Part shown: positions 23,048 through 36,991 of the stretch, piece by piece
How the letters are laid out: the number at the start of each line of letters is the position of its first letter
Position numbering within the stretch: position 1 is the stretch's first letter
Source of the DNA: Neostapfia colusana
Taxonomy: Eukaryota > Streptophyta > Magnoliopsida > Poales > Poaceae
Direction: 5' to 3'
Length of the DNA: 64,000 nucleotides
Assembly (NCBI GenBank): GCA_030760725.1
Contig: JASWHV010000008.1
Span: 49,548,057-49,612,056, forward strand
Program-made: the position numbers and the translations under genes
Notes under the pieces: model-generated
Seen by the model: only the letters and a program-made list of their open reading frames with translations
The model's database searches: none
What the model was told of the DNA's origin: nothing

Positions 23048-25705
23048 TATACCAGATGGATCAAAAAGTTTAAAACATATATACGTAACATTGTTATGCT
23101 TTGGTAAATATATTATTAATTTATATGCACATAATATTCAGATAGTCATATCTTCTAAAAATAGATCTTACACTGAAAGTTGGTTTGTATGAACATATTG
23201 TCTTGTTTATACATGTATAAATTTTGTAAAAATTTTTAAAGCAATCCAACATGTCAAAATTCAAATTATCCCTCATTCTAATGAAATGCTCATATACATA
23301 TGCAGCATTCTTAAGATTTGGAACAAACATTGACTCAAACAATTTTGTAAAAATCTGAAAATCATAGAGGTTGGTATGATGACTAAAAAGTCCCATAGAA
23401 AAATGCACTCACAAAATCAATATATAATGCCAGATACAAAAATGTCAAATAACCTATTTATTTGTTTTTCATGTTCTTACCAATTTCAAAGGTTTTCCAA
23501 GTGAAATTTAATGGGCACATGTAATACCAAATAATATTACAAGAACTTGAAATTTGGGGTTTTACAAACCCCCTTATTTTAATCATGAATATTAATTAAT
23601 ACTAAACTTAGTTAACTTTTTTCACACGCGGTTCTATATTAAAAACCGACTGCGATAATTGTATCTTAATAGGTCTGCTCTTCAGTTTCTTCTTCATTTG
23701 CTTCATTTTTTATTTAGATTCCAATGTAAATACTCAAACATGTATAGACTCTGCAAATTAAGTACAAATTCGATGATTTTTTTTCTATATTATTAAAAAT
23801 TTAATATGTACCAGATGGATCAAAAAGTTTAAAACCTATATAGATAACATTGTTATGTTCTGGTAAATATAGCATTAATTTATATGCACATATTATTCAG
23901 ATTATCATATCTTCTAAAACACTGATCTTCCACTAAAAGTTGGTTTGTATGAACATATTGTCTTATCTATACATGTTTGAATTTTATTATTTTTTAAAGT
24001 AATATAACATTTCAAAATTCAGATTATCCATCATTCTAATGAAATGCCCATATAGATATGAGGCATTCTTCAAATTTTGAACACACATTGATTCAAACAA
24101 TTTTATCAAATCTGAAAAAATCATAGAGGTTGGTATGATGACTAAAAAGTCCCATAGAAAAATGCACTCACAAAATCAATGTATTATGCAAGATACAAAA
24201 ATGATAAATAACCTATTTATTTGTTTTTCATGTTCTGATAAATTTTAAAGGTTTTTCTAAATGAAATTTAATGGGCACCTGTAATACTAAATCATATTAT
24301 AATAACTTGAAATTTAGATATTTACAAGCCCCTTATTTTGATCAAAAATATTAATTAATCATAAACTTAGTAAAGTTTTTTCACGGGTGGTTTTATATTA
24401 AAACCGCGTACGATAATTGCCTCTCCATAGGTCCGCTCTTCAGTTTCTTTTTCCTTTGCTTCATTTTTTATCTAGATTCAAATGTAAATACTCAAACATG
24501 TATAGATTCTGCAAATTAAGTCTAAACTCGATAATTTTTTTCTATATTCTTCAAAAATTAATATATACCAGATGGAGCGAAAATTTTAAAACTTATATAG
24601 GTAACAATGTTATGTTTTGGTAAATATAGCATTAATTTATATGCACATATTATTCAGATTGTCATATCTCCTAAAAAATAGATCTTCCACTGAAAGTTGG
24701 TTTGTATGAACATTTTGTCTTATTTATACATGTATAAATTTTGTTAATTTTTTAAAGTAATCCAACATGTTAAAATTTAAATTATCCATCATTTTAATGA
24801 AATGATCATATACATATAATGTATTCTTCAAATTTTGAGCACGCATTGATTCAAACAATTTTGTAAAAATTTGAAAAATCATAGAGATTGGTTTGATAAC
24901 TAAAATGTACCATAGAAAAATGCACTCACAAAATCAATGTATTGTGCAAGATACAAAAATGACAGATAACCTATTTATTTGTTTTTCATGTTCTCGTCAA
25001 TTTCAAAAGTTTTTCCAAGTGAAATTTAATAGGCACCTCTAATACTAAATCATATTACAACAACTTGAAATTTTAACTTTTACAAGCCCCCTTATTTTGT
25101 TCAAGAATATTAATTAATCCTAAACATAATAAACTTTTTTCACAGGCGGTTCTATATTAAAAACCGTATGCGATAATCGACTCTCCATAGGTCTGCTCTT
25201 CAGTTTCTTCTTCCTTTTCTTCATTTTTTTATCTACATTCCAATGTAAATACCCAAACATGTATATATTCTCTAAATTAAGTACAAACTCGATGATTTTT
25301 TTCTATATTCTTCAAAAAATTAATATATACCAGATAGATCAAAAAGTTTAAAACTTATATAGGTAACATTGTTATGTTTTGGTATATACATATGAGGCAT
25401 TATTCAAATTTGAACACACATTGATTCAAACAACTTTGTAAAAACCTGAAAAAATTATAGAGGTTTGTATGATGACTAAAAAGTCACATAGAAAAATGCA
25501 CTCACAAAATCAATGTATTATGCAAGATACAAAAGTGACAAATATTCTATTTTTTTGTTTTTCATGTTCTGACCAATTTCAAAGGTTTCTCTAAGTAAAA
25601 TTTAATGGACACCTGTACTACTAAATCATATTACAAGAACATATACAAGCAATCTTATTTTGATCAAGAATATTAAGTAATCCTAAACTAAATAAACTTT
25701 TTTCA

Positions 25706-25733
25706 CAGGCGGTTCTATATTAAAAACCGCCTG
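25706..25733. repeat. Intact hyphenated palindrome in a satellite monomer
   Basis: Arms CAGGCGGTT and AACCGCCTG are perfect over nine bases around a 10-base AT-rich spacer. The same intact form is at 32897-32924. Other monomers have one or both arms mutated. The GGCGGTT...AACCGCC pattern resembles subterminal repeats of grass CACTA transposons as I remember them, which may hint at the origin of the satellite. Confidence 0.7.
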
Positions 25734-28610
25734 CGATAATTGCCTCTTCATAGGTCTGCTCTTCAGTTTCTTCTTCCTATGCTTCATTTTTTATTTAGAT
25801 TCAAATGTAAATACTCAAACATGTATAGATTCTGCAAATTAAGTCCAAACTCAATGAATATTTTTTCTATATTCTTCAAAAATTAATATATACCAGATGG
25901 ATCAAAAGGTTTAAAACTTATATAGTTAACATTGTTATGTTTTGGTAAATATCTCATTAATTTATATGTACATATTATTCAGATTGTCATCTCTCCTAAA
26001 AAATGGATATTCCACTGAAAGTTGGTTTGTATAAATATATTATCTTATTTATACATGTATGAATTTTGTTAATTTTTAAAGCAATCCAACATGTCAAAAC
26101 TCAAATTATCCCTCATTCTAATGAAATGCTCATCTACATATGAGGCATTCTTCAATTTTTGAACACACATTGATTCAAACAACTTTGTACAAATCTGAAA
26201 CAAATCATATAGGTTGGTAAGATGACTAAAAAGTCTCATAGAAAAATGCACTCACAAAATCAATGTATTATGCAGGATACAAAAATGACAAATAACCTAT
26301 TTATTTGTCTTTCATGTTCTAACCAATTTCAAAGGTTTTTCCAAAAGAAATTTAATGGACACCTATAATACTAAATCATATTACAAGAACATGGAATTTG
26401 GGCTTTTACAAGCCCTCTTATTTTGATCAAGAATATTAATTAATTCTAAACTTAGTAAACTATTTTCATAGGCAGTTCTATATTAAAAACCGCGTGCGAT
26501 AATTGCCTCTTCATAAGTCTGCTCTTCAGTTTCTTCTTTCTTTGCTTCATTTTTTATATAGATTCCAATGTAAATAGTCAAACATGTATAGATTTCACAA
26601 ATTAGATCCAAACTCGATGATTTTTTTGTCTATATTTTTCAATAAATAATATATACCAGATGGAACAAAAAGTTTAAAACTTATAAAGGTAACATTGTTA
26701 TGTTTTGGTAAATATAGCATTAATTTATCTGCACATATTAGTCACATTGTCATCTCTACTAAAAAATGGATCTTCCACTGAAAGTTTGTTTGTATTAACA
26801 TATTGTCTTATTTATACATGTCTGAATTTGTTAATTTTTTAAAGCAATCCAACATGTCAAAATTCAAATTATCCCTCATTCTAATGAAATGCTCATATAC
26901 ATATGAGGCATTTTTCTAATTTTGAACACACATTGATTCAAACAATTTTGTAAAAATCTGAAATAAATCATAGAGGTTGGTTTCATGACTAAAAAGTTCC
27001 ATAGAAAAATACACTCACAAAATCATTGTATGACGCGAGATACAAAAATGACAAATATCCCATTTACTTGTTTTTCATGTTTTTATAAATTTCAAATTTT
27101 TTTCCAAGTGAAATTTAATTGGCACCTGTAATACTAAATTATATTACAAGAACTTGGAATTTGGGCTTTTACTAGCCCCCTTATTTTGATCAAGAATATT
27201 AGGTAACTCTAAACTTACGAAACTTTTTTCACATGCGGTCTATATTAAGAACCACCTACAATAATTGCCTCTTCATAGGTCCGCTCTTCAGTTTCTTCTT
27301 CCTTTGCTTCATTTTTCATTTAGATTCCAATATAAATAATCAAACATATATAGATTCTGCAAATTAAGTCCAAAATCGATGTTTTTTCTATATTCTTCAA
27401 AAATTAATATATACCAGATGGAACAAAACTTTTAAAACTGATATAGGTAACATTGTTATGTTTTGGTAAATATAGTATTAATTTATATGCTCATATTATT
27501 TAGATTGTCATATCTCCTAAAAATGGATCTTCCACTGAAAGTTAGTTTGTATGAACATATTATCTTATCTATACATGTATGATATTTGTTAATTTTTTTA
27601 AAGCAATCCAACATGTCAAAATTCCAATTATCCCTCATTCTAATGAAATTCTCGTATACGTATGAGGCATTCTTCAAATTTTAAACACACATTGATTCAA
27701 ATAATTTTGTAAAAATCTGAAAAAGAAATCATAGAGGTTGGTATGATGACTAAAAAGTCCCCTAGAAAAATACACTCACAAAATCAATGTATTATGCAAC
27801 ATACAAAATGACAAATATCCTATTTATTTGTTTTTCATTTTCTAACCAATTTCAAAGTTTTTACAAGTGAAATTAATGGGCACCTGCAATACTAAATCAT
27901 ATTACAAGAATTTGGAACTTGGACTTTTACAAGCCCCCTTATTTTGATCAATAATATTAAGTAATGCTAAACTTAGAAAACTTTTTTCACATGCGGTATA
28001 TATTAAAAACCACCTACGATAATTGCCTCTTCATAGGTCTGCTCTTCAGTTTCTTCTTCCTTTGTTTCATTTTTTGTTTAGATTCTAATGTAAATACTCA
28101 AACATGTATTATGCAAAATACAAAATCAATGTATTATGCAAAATACAAAAATGACAAATATCCTATTTATTTATTTTTCATGTTCTGACCAATTTCAAAG
28201 ATTTTTCCAAGAGAAATTTAATGGGCATATGTAATACTAAATCATATTACGAGGACATAGAATTTGGGCATTTACAAGCCCTCTTATTTTGATCAAGAAT
28301 ATTAATTAATCTTAAACTTAATAAAAAAATTTTCATAGGTAGTTTTATATTAAAAACCACATGCGGTAATTGCCTCTTCATAGGTCTGCTCTTCAGTTTC
28401 TTCTTTCTACGTTTCATTTTTTTATTTAGATTCAAATGTAAATAGTCAAACATGTATAGATTCTGCAAATTAAGTACAATCTCGATTATTCTTTTTATAT
28501 ATTTTTCAAAAAATAATATGTACCAGATGGAACAAAAAGTTAAAAACTTATATAAGTAACATTGTTATGTTTTGGTAAATATAGCATTAATTTATATGCA
28601 CATATTATTC

Positions 28611-29830
28611 AGATTGTTCTATCTTCTAAAAATGGATCTTCCATTGAAAGTTGGTTTGTATAAAAATATTGTCTTATCTATACATTTATGAATTTTGTTA
28701 ATTTTTTTAAATCAATCCAACATGTTAAAATTCAAATTATCCCTCATTCTAATGAAATGCTCATATACATATGATGCATTCTTTAAATTTTGAACACACG
28801 TTGATTCAAACAACTTTGTAAAAACCTGAAAAAATTATAGAGGTTGGTATGATGACTAAAAAGTTCCATATAAAAATGCACTCAAAAAATCAATGTATTA
28901 TGCAAGATACAAAAATGACAAATATCCTATTTATTTATTTTTCATGTTCTGGCCAATTTCAATGGTTTTTTTAAGGGAAATTTAATGGACATTTGTAATA
29001 CTAAATCATATTACAAGGACTTGGAATTTGAGCTTTTACAAGCCCTCGTATTTTGATCCAGAATACTAATTAATTCTAAACATAATAAATTTTTCTCACA
29101 GGTAGTTTTATATTAAAAACTACCTACGATGATTGCCTCTTCATAGGTCTGCTATTCAGTTTCTTCTTCCTACGTTTCATTTTTTATTTAGATTCAAATG
29201 TAAATAGTCAAATATGCATAGAATCTACAAATTAAGTCCAAACTCGATGATTCTTTTTCATATATATTTTTTTCAAAAAATAATATATACCAAATGGAAC
29301 AAAAAGTTTAAAACTTATATAAGTAATATTGTTATGTTTTAGTAAATATAGCATTAATTTATATGCACATATTATTCATATTGTCATATCTCCTAAAAAA
29401 TGGATCTTCCACTAAAGTTGGTTTATATGAACATATTGTCTTATTTATACATGTATGAATTTTGTTAATTTTTTTAAAGCAATCCAACATGTCAAAATTC
29501 AAATTATCCCTCATTCTAATGAAATGATCACATACATATGAGGCATTCTTTAAATATTAAACACACGTTGATTCAAACAATTTTATAAAAATCTGAAAAA
29601 AATCATAGAGGTAGGTATGATGACTAAAAAGTCCTATAGAAAAATGCACTCATAAAATCAATGTATTATGCAAGATACAAAAATACAAATACCCTATTTA
29701 TTTGTTTTTTATGTTCTGATCAATTTTAAGGGTTTCTCCAAGTGAAATTTAATGGGCACCTATAATACTAAATCATATTACTAGAACTTGAAATTTGGGC
29801 TTTTACATGCCCCCTTATTTTTATCAAGAA
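28611..29830. repeat. ~1.2-kb block duplicated three monomers away
   Basis: Nearly identical to 30904-32125, an offset of about 2.29 kb or three monomers. The copies share diagnostic variants, such as AGATTGTTCTATC and the GGTAGTT palindrome, not seen in neighbouring units. This shows recent segmental amplification within the array. Confidence 0.75.
29100..29125. repeat. Palindrome variant changed in both arms
   Basis: Arms AGGTAGTT and AACTACCT still pair perfectly although each differs at two positions from the AGGCGGTT form. An identical copy lies near 31390-31420 in the duplicated block. Confidence 0.6.
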
Positions 29831-32800
29831 TATTAATTAATCTTAAACTTAATAAAAAAATTTTCACAGGTAGTTTTATATTAAAAACCACATGCGGTAA
29901 TTGCCTCTTCATAGGTCTGCTCTTCAGTTTCTTCTTTCTACGTTTCATTTTTTTATTTAGATTCAAATGTAAATAGTCAAACATGTATAGATTCTGCAAA
30001 TTAAGTACAATCTCGATTATTCTTTTTTATATATTTTTCAAAAAATAATATGTACCAGATGGAACAAAAAGTTAAAAACTTATATAAGTAACATTGTTAT
30101 GTTTTGGTAAATATAGCATTAATTTATATGCACATATTATTCAGATTGTCATATCTCCTAAAAAAGATCTTCCACTAAAGTTGGTATATATGAACAAATT
30201 GTCTTATTTATACATGTATGAATTTTGTTAATTTTTGTAAAGCAATCCAACATGTCAAAATTCAAATTATCCCTCATTCTAATGAAATGCTCACATACAT
30301 ATGAGGTATTCTTCAAATTTAAACACACATTGATTCAAACAATTTTGTAAAAATCTGAAAAAAATCATAGAGGTTGGTATGATGACTAAAAAGTCCCATA
30401 GAAAAATGCACTCATAAAATCAATATATTATGCAAGATATAAAAATGAAAAATATCCTATTTATTTGTTTTTTATGTTCTGACCAATTTTAAAAGTTTTT
30501 CCAAGTGAAATTTATGGGCACCTGTAATACTAAATCATATTACAAGAACTTAGAATTTGGACTTTTACATGCCCCCTTATTTTGATCAAGAATATAAAGT
30601 AATCCTAAACTTAATAAACTTTTTTCACAAGCGGCTCTATATTAAAAACCACCTGCGATAATTGCCTCTTCATAGGTCTGCTCTTTAGTTTCTTCTTCCA
30701 ATGCTTTATTTTTTATTTAGATTCGAATGTAAATACCTAAACATGTGTAGATTCTGCAAATTAGATCCAATCTTGATAATTCTTTTTTTCTATATTCTTC
30801 AAAAATTAATATATACCATATGGAATAAAAAGTTTAAAACTTATATAGGTAACATTTTTATATTTTGGTAAATATAGCATTAATTTATATGCACATATTA
30901 TTCAGATTGTTCTATCTTCTAAAAATGGATCTTCCACTGAAAGTTGGTTTGTATAAAAATATTGTCTTATCTATACATTTATGAATTTTGTTAATTTTTT
31001 TAAATCAATCCAACATGTTAAAATTCAAATTATCCCTCATTCTAATGAAATGCTCATATACATATGATGCATTCTTTAAATTTTGAACACACGTTGATTC
31101 AAACAACTTTGTAAAAACCTGAAAAAATTATAGAGGTTGGTATGATGACTAAAAAGTTCCATATAAAAATGCACTCAAAAAATCAATGTATTATGCAAGA
31201 TACAAAAATGACAAATATCCTATTTATTTATTTTTCATGTTCTGGCCAATTTCAATGGTTTTTCTAAGGGAAATTTAATGGACATTTGTAATACTAAATC
31301 ATATTACAAGGACTTGGAATTTGAGCTTTTACAAGCCCTCGTATTTTGATCCAGAATACTAATTAATTCTAAACATAATAAATTTTTCTCACAGGTAGTT
31401 TTATATTAAAAACTACCTACGATGATTGCCTCTTCATAGGTCTGCTATTCAGTTTCTTCTTCCTACGTTTCATTTTTTATTTAGATTCAAATATAAATAG
31501 TCAAACATGTATAGAATCTACAAATTAAGTCCAAACTCGATGATTCTTTTTCATATAGATTTTTTTCAAAAAATAATATATACCAAATGGAACAAAAAGT
31601 TTAAAACTTATATAAGTAATATTGTTATGTTTTAGTAAATATAGCATTAATTTATATGCACATATTATTCATATTGTCATATCTCCTAAAAAATGGATCT
31701 TCCACTAAAGTTGGTTTATATGAACATATTGTCTTATTTATACATGTATGAATTTTGTTAATTTTTTTAAAGCAATCCAACATGTCAAAATTCAAATTAT
31801 CCCTCATTCTAATGAAATGATCACATACATATGAGGCATTCTTTAAATATTAAACACACATTGATTCAAACAATTTTATAAAAATCTGAAAAAAAATCAT
31901 AGAGGTAGGTATGATGACTAAAAAGTCCTATAGAAAAATGCACTCATAAAATCAATGGATTATGCAAGATACAAAAATGACAAATATCCTATTTATTTGT
32001 TTTTTATGTTCTGATCAATTTTAAGGGTTTCTCCAAGTGAAATTTAATGGGCACCTGTAATACTAAATCATATTACTAGAACTTGAAATTTGGGCTTTTA
32101 CATGCCCCCTTATTTTTATCAAGAATATAAAGTAATTCTAAACTTAAAAACCGCCTCCGATAATTGCCTCTTCATAGGTTTGCTCTTCAGTTTCTTTTTC
32201 CTATGCTTTATTTTTTATTTAGATTCCAATGTAAATACCTAAACATGTGTAGATTCTACAAATTAAATCCAAACTTGATGATTCTTTTTTCTATATTCTT
32301 CAAAAATTAATATATGTACCAGATGGAACAAAAACTTTAAAAATTATATAGGTAACATTTTTATGTTTTGGTAAATATAGCATTAATTTATATGCACAAA
32401 TTATTCAGATTGTCATATCTTCTAAAAAATGGAAATTCCACTAAAAGTTAGTTTGTATGAACATATTGTCTTATTTATACATGTATGAATTTTGTTAATT
32501 TTTTTAAAGCAATCCAACATGTCAAAATTCAAATTATCCCTCATTCTAATGAAATGCTCATATACATGTGAGGCATTATTGAAATTTTGAACACACATTG
32601 ATTCAAACAACTTTGTAAAAACCTGAAAAAAATCATAGAGGTTTGTATGGGGACTAAAAAGTCCCATCGAAAAATGCACTCACAAAATCAATGTATTATG
32701 CAAGATACAAAAGTGACAAATATCCTATTTATTGGTTTTTCATGTTCTGACTAATTTCAAAGGTTTTTCAAAGTGAAATTTAATGGACACCTGTACTACT

Positions 32801-32896
32801 AAATCATATTACAGGAACTTGGAATTTGGACTTATACAAGCTCTCTTATTTTGATCAATAATATTAAGTAATCCTAAACTAAATAAACTTTTTCCA

Positions 32897-32924
32897 CAGG
32901 CGGTTCTATATTAAAAACCGCCTG
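32897..32924. repeat. Second intact palindrome copy
   Basis: Same nine-base arms and 10-base spacer as 25706-25733, about 7.2 kb away in the array. Confidence 0.7.
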
Positions 32925-34452
32925 CGATAATTGCCTCTTCATAGGTCTGCTCTTCAGTTTCTTCTTCCTATGCTTCAATTTTTATTTAGATTCAAATGTA
33001 AATACTCAAACATGTATAGATTCTGCAAATTAAGTCCAAACTCAATGATTCTTTTTTCCATATTCTTCAAAAATTAATATATACAAAATGGATCAAAAAG
33101 TTCAAAACTAATATAGTTAACATTGTTATGTTTTGGTAAATATAGCATTAATCTATATGTACATATTATTCAGCTTGTCACCTCTCCTAAAAAATGGATC
33201 TTCCATTGAAAGTTGGTTTGTATAAACATATTTTATTATTTATACATGTCAGAATTTTGTTAATTTTTTAAAGCAATCCAACATGTCAAAATCAAATTAT
33301 CCCTCATTCTAATGAAATGCTCATCTACATATGAGGCATTCTTCAAATTTTCAACACACATTGATTCAAACAATTTTGTAAAAATCTAAAACAAATCATA
33401 AAGGTTGGTATGATGACTAAAAAGTCCCATAGAAAATGCACTCACAAAATCAATGTATTATGCAGGATACAAAAATGACAAATAACCTATTTATTTGTTT
33501 TTCATGTTCTAACAAATTTCAAAGGTTTTTCCAAGAGAAATTTAATGGACAGATGTAATACTAAATCATATTACAAGAACATGGATTTTGGGCTTTTACA
33601 AGCCCTCTTATTTTGTTCAATAATATTAATTAATATTAAACTTAATAAAAAAATTTTCACAAGCGGTTCTATATTAAAAACCGCCTGCGATAATTGCCTC
33701 TTCATATGTCTGCTCTTCAGTTTCTTCCTTCTACGTTTCATTTTTTATTTAGATTCAAATTAAGTCCAAACTCGATGATTTCTTTTTATATATTTTTCAA
33801 ATAATAATATATACCGGATGGAACAAAAAGTTTAAAACTTATATAGGTAACATTGTTATGTTTTGGTAAATATATAATTAATTTATATGCACATAATATT
33901 CAAATTGTCATATCTACTATAAAATGGATCTTCCACTACAATTGGTTTGTATAAACATATTGTCTTATCTATACATGTTTGAATTTTTGTTATTTTTTTA
34001 AAGCAGTCCAATATTTCAAAATTTAAATTATCCATCATTCTAATGAAATGCCCATATAGACACGAGGTATTCTTCAAATGTTGAACTCACATTAGTTCAA
34101 ACAATTTTTTAAAAATCTGAAAAAATCATAGAGATTGGTATGATGACTAAAAAGTCCCATAGAAAAATGCACTAACAAAATCAATGTATTATGCAAAATA
34201 CAAAAATGATAAATAATCTATTTATTAGTTTTTCATGTTCGAACCAATTTCAAAGGTCTTTTCAAGTGAAATTTAATGGGCACCTGTAATACTAAATCAT
34301 ATTACAAGAACATGGAATTTGTCCTTTTACAAGCCCCCTTATTTTGATTAAGAATATTAATTAATTCCAAACTTAGTAAACTTTTTATACAGGCGGTTCT
34401 ATATTAAAAAACACATGCATAATTGCCTCTCCATAGGTCTGCTCTTCAGTTT

Positions 34453-34457
34453 ATTCT
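34453..34457. repeat. Target site duplication ATTCT, left copy of T2
   Basis: ATTCT precedes the 5' LTR of T2 and recurs at 49908-49912 after the 3' LTR. Both lie inside the satellite motif CAGTTTATTCTTCC. Confidence 0.93.
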
Positions 34458-36991
34458 TGTAAGGGACTAAGTTTTTGGCACATAATCGAAGTGTTCATCA
34501 CCACACACACACTTCATTTGAAGAAACCTGATGCATACATTTGAAGAGCAAGTAAACACTATCAACATGCTCATTAGAGAATAAACTCACAAAATGCAAA
34601 AGTGGCATTTCTCACATGCATCATCTAGGGGCTGAGCTTGTGAAAAACTCCAACACCTTGCTAGGAATGCTCATGCCAAATTTCACCCAAATTCAAAACC
34701 TTTTTGAAATCCTTTTGGGTATAACTAGAAAAAGGGTGGTTTGAACTCAAATTCAAATTCAAACTATTTCCATCCCATGAATTCAAAAGTGGGAGGCATA
34801 TTCTTACTCAGCACATTTTTGTGAGCTCACACACCAATTTTTACTCTATTTGGAGTTGATCTTGGCATGAGCTAAGTTTAGCAAATTCAAACTTTATTTG
34901 AATTTCAAATTGCATATGGGCTGAAATTTATTCAAAGACTTCACAATTTGAATTCTATTAATTCCAAATGGGCATGTGGTAGATAATTTAGATTCTAGAG
35001 GGTATTAGAGGGATTACTGTTTGGAGCAGTAGAGGAAAGTTAATTTCAGAGGTTAAAACTCGGATGGGACCCACCTGTCAGCTTCACAGTTCACAGAACC
35101 GACTGAGGCACCGAGTGTTTGGGTCTCGGGCTCCCGCCGTGGTCGTCACCGCGCCAGGCCATCGAGGCCAGCAGCTGCTTGCCGCCCCGAGCCGCTGAAC
35201 CGCCTCGCTGCCTTCTTATCCCGCAGCCGGGCCGAACGGGGGCAGAACTGCTCAGTCTTTGCTCTCTCGCGCAAGAAATGCCGCCCTCGCTGCCGCTCTC
35301 TCGGAATCGATCGGAAGAGCTCACAATCACAGCCTCTCCACTCCCTCCAAGTTGCAAAACGTTACAAGAGGGTCTCCTCCTTCTTCCCAGCCGTAGGGAA
35401 TTAGCTGAGCTCGGTTGATCTCGCCCCTACCGAAGGTTCTTTCTGGTGACCTAAGTCCGCCGCACTTCGGGCTCCTGTGGACAGCCCAAACGGGAGGGTG
35501 TTACGCCCAAGCTAAGGCGTCCTCGGACGCGTTAGAGACTGGTGCTGCTCACCCCTGAACCACAGCCCGAGTGTTTGATCACTGGCGACGAATTTCAGTT
35601 TTCCCTTTTGTTCGGCGCAGACCGACCTTCGGGTGCGGATCCGCCGAATTCTCATTCCATGGTTGTTTAGAGACCCTCAAACTGTTCCTACACGGTCTAG
35701 ACTTAGTGGCGCACAAGTTAGCTTCACAACACCTAGCATGAGAACCCCTGTACATGGCGTATTCCCGAGCTTGCCAACGGCGGCTGATTCAGGAAGCGTT
35801 GGGCGCACGTTGGTAGGTTACCTAGAGCCTATTCCGAGCTGCTTCGAGCTCATGTCGGTCTTTCCTAGGGTCCACTGATGCTCTCCGGCCTTCTGCCTGA
35901 TCGATTTGGGTGCTAGGAAGTCCGGCCGACACGGCCAAAGTTCTTCCGAAGCCGCCGCCCGTCACCGGCCGTGTTCCGGTGATCGTCGTGACGAGCTGAG
36001 CCCAGCATCGTGTTCCCCGGATGTATTTAGGCAGTGGCGGCCAAGTTCATGGAGTTTGGTGCACGACAGAGGCCACCGGCGAGCTCTCCGGCGAGGGGTC
36101 GCGGCGGCCAAGCACGGGAGGCCGGAGGTAGACGAAGCCCCCGGTCCCACGTGTCAGCGGCTGATATTTTAAACCCCAGGATCTGTTGTGGCACCGGATC
36201 GGGTGAGGCTGCATGCAAAGGATTCCTTAGCCCCGTGTGTCGACCGCTGAGAAGTTGACACGTAGCCCCGGTCCCACGCGCAGCGGTGTAAACTTTTTCC
36301 CGATTTTCAGATTTAGTTCAAACTTCAAACCCACATAACTTTGGCTAGGAAACTCCAAATCGAGTGAACCAAATTTTGTTGGATTCAGCTCTCTGAGTAC
36401 TTTCCAGAAAATCAAGTTTCACTTCATGAAAATCCTTATTTCTCCAGAATTAATTATTCAAATTCAAATTGTTTAGAAATTTAACTAGAGAATCCTTTGG
36501 AGGAAAATTCTGAAATTTCGCTGGGATGTTCATCAAAATATCCCAGAGATAGCATAAAAACATCAGATCCATATGAGCTCATTTGACCCACCAAATGGTG
36601 TGATTAATGAAATTGTTCCAGAGAAAATAGAAAATGTCCCGAAACATTTTCAAATTTCTCTGAAATTGTTTAGCTCATATCTTTAGCTAGGAAATTTCAA
36701 ATTAAGTGAAACCAACTCCATTATAACCCTCTAAAAATATAGTTTTCATACAGCCATGGCTTGCTCCATGAAAATCCCTAGAACACCCTAAGAGCTCTAA
36801 TTAAGGTCAAGTACATAATTAATTGTGGAAAGCTCAAATGAGCTTTTCTGCAAATAAAACTTGGCCAAGTCTCTGTTTAGATTGTATCCAAACCACAGTA
36901 AAAATTTCAGAGTCACTGGGTCTGTCTAGTAAGACTTATAGTCTTCACAAGTTTAAATTCAATTCAAATGCATTTAAATTGATACATATAC

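Larger units (their letters stand above)
23048..34457. repeat. Satellite array, ~760-bp monomer, left part (11.4 kb)
   Basis: Tandem head-to-tail monomers, AT-rich. The marker CCAGATGG (or a one- or two-base variant) occurs near 23052, 23811, 24568, 25330, 25893, 26656, 27413, 28523, 29290, 30055, 30816, 31583, 32319, 33084 and 33815, giving spacings mostly of 757-767 bp. Exceptions: 563 bp (25330-25893, about 197 bp lost at 25383-25388) and 1110 bp (27413-28523, an extra partial unit starting near 28108). Each unit has a hyphenated palindrome near its end. Minus-strand ORFs of 60-95 codons recur in register and share a peptide, but stops vary between units and I do not call them genes. The array is split by T2 and resumes at 49908. 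Confidence 0.93.

Noticed and set aside
23121..23408. Minus-strand ORF of 95 codons in the satellite called as a gene
   Set aside because: It has the same reading in other monomers but with different stops and lengths, no domain and strong AT bias. Kept only as a finding.
23048..34457. Regularly spaced repeats resembling a CRISPR-like array
   Set aside because: The whole ~760-bp unit repeats with no unique spacers, and the context is a plant genome.
35119..35418. TATA box or promoter in the GC-rich middle of the Tekay-like LTRs
   Set aside because: Candidates such as CTTCTTATCCC and TCTTTATCTACC are weak and change between copies, so no promoter is annotated.
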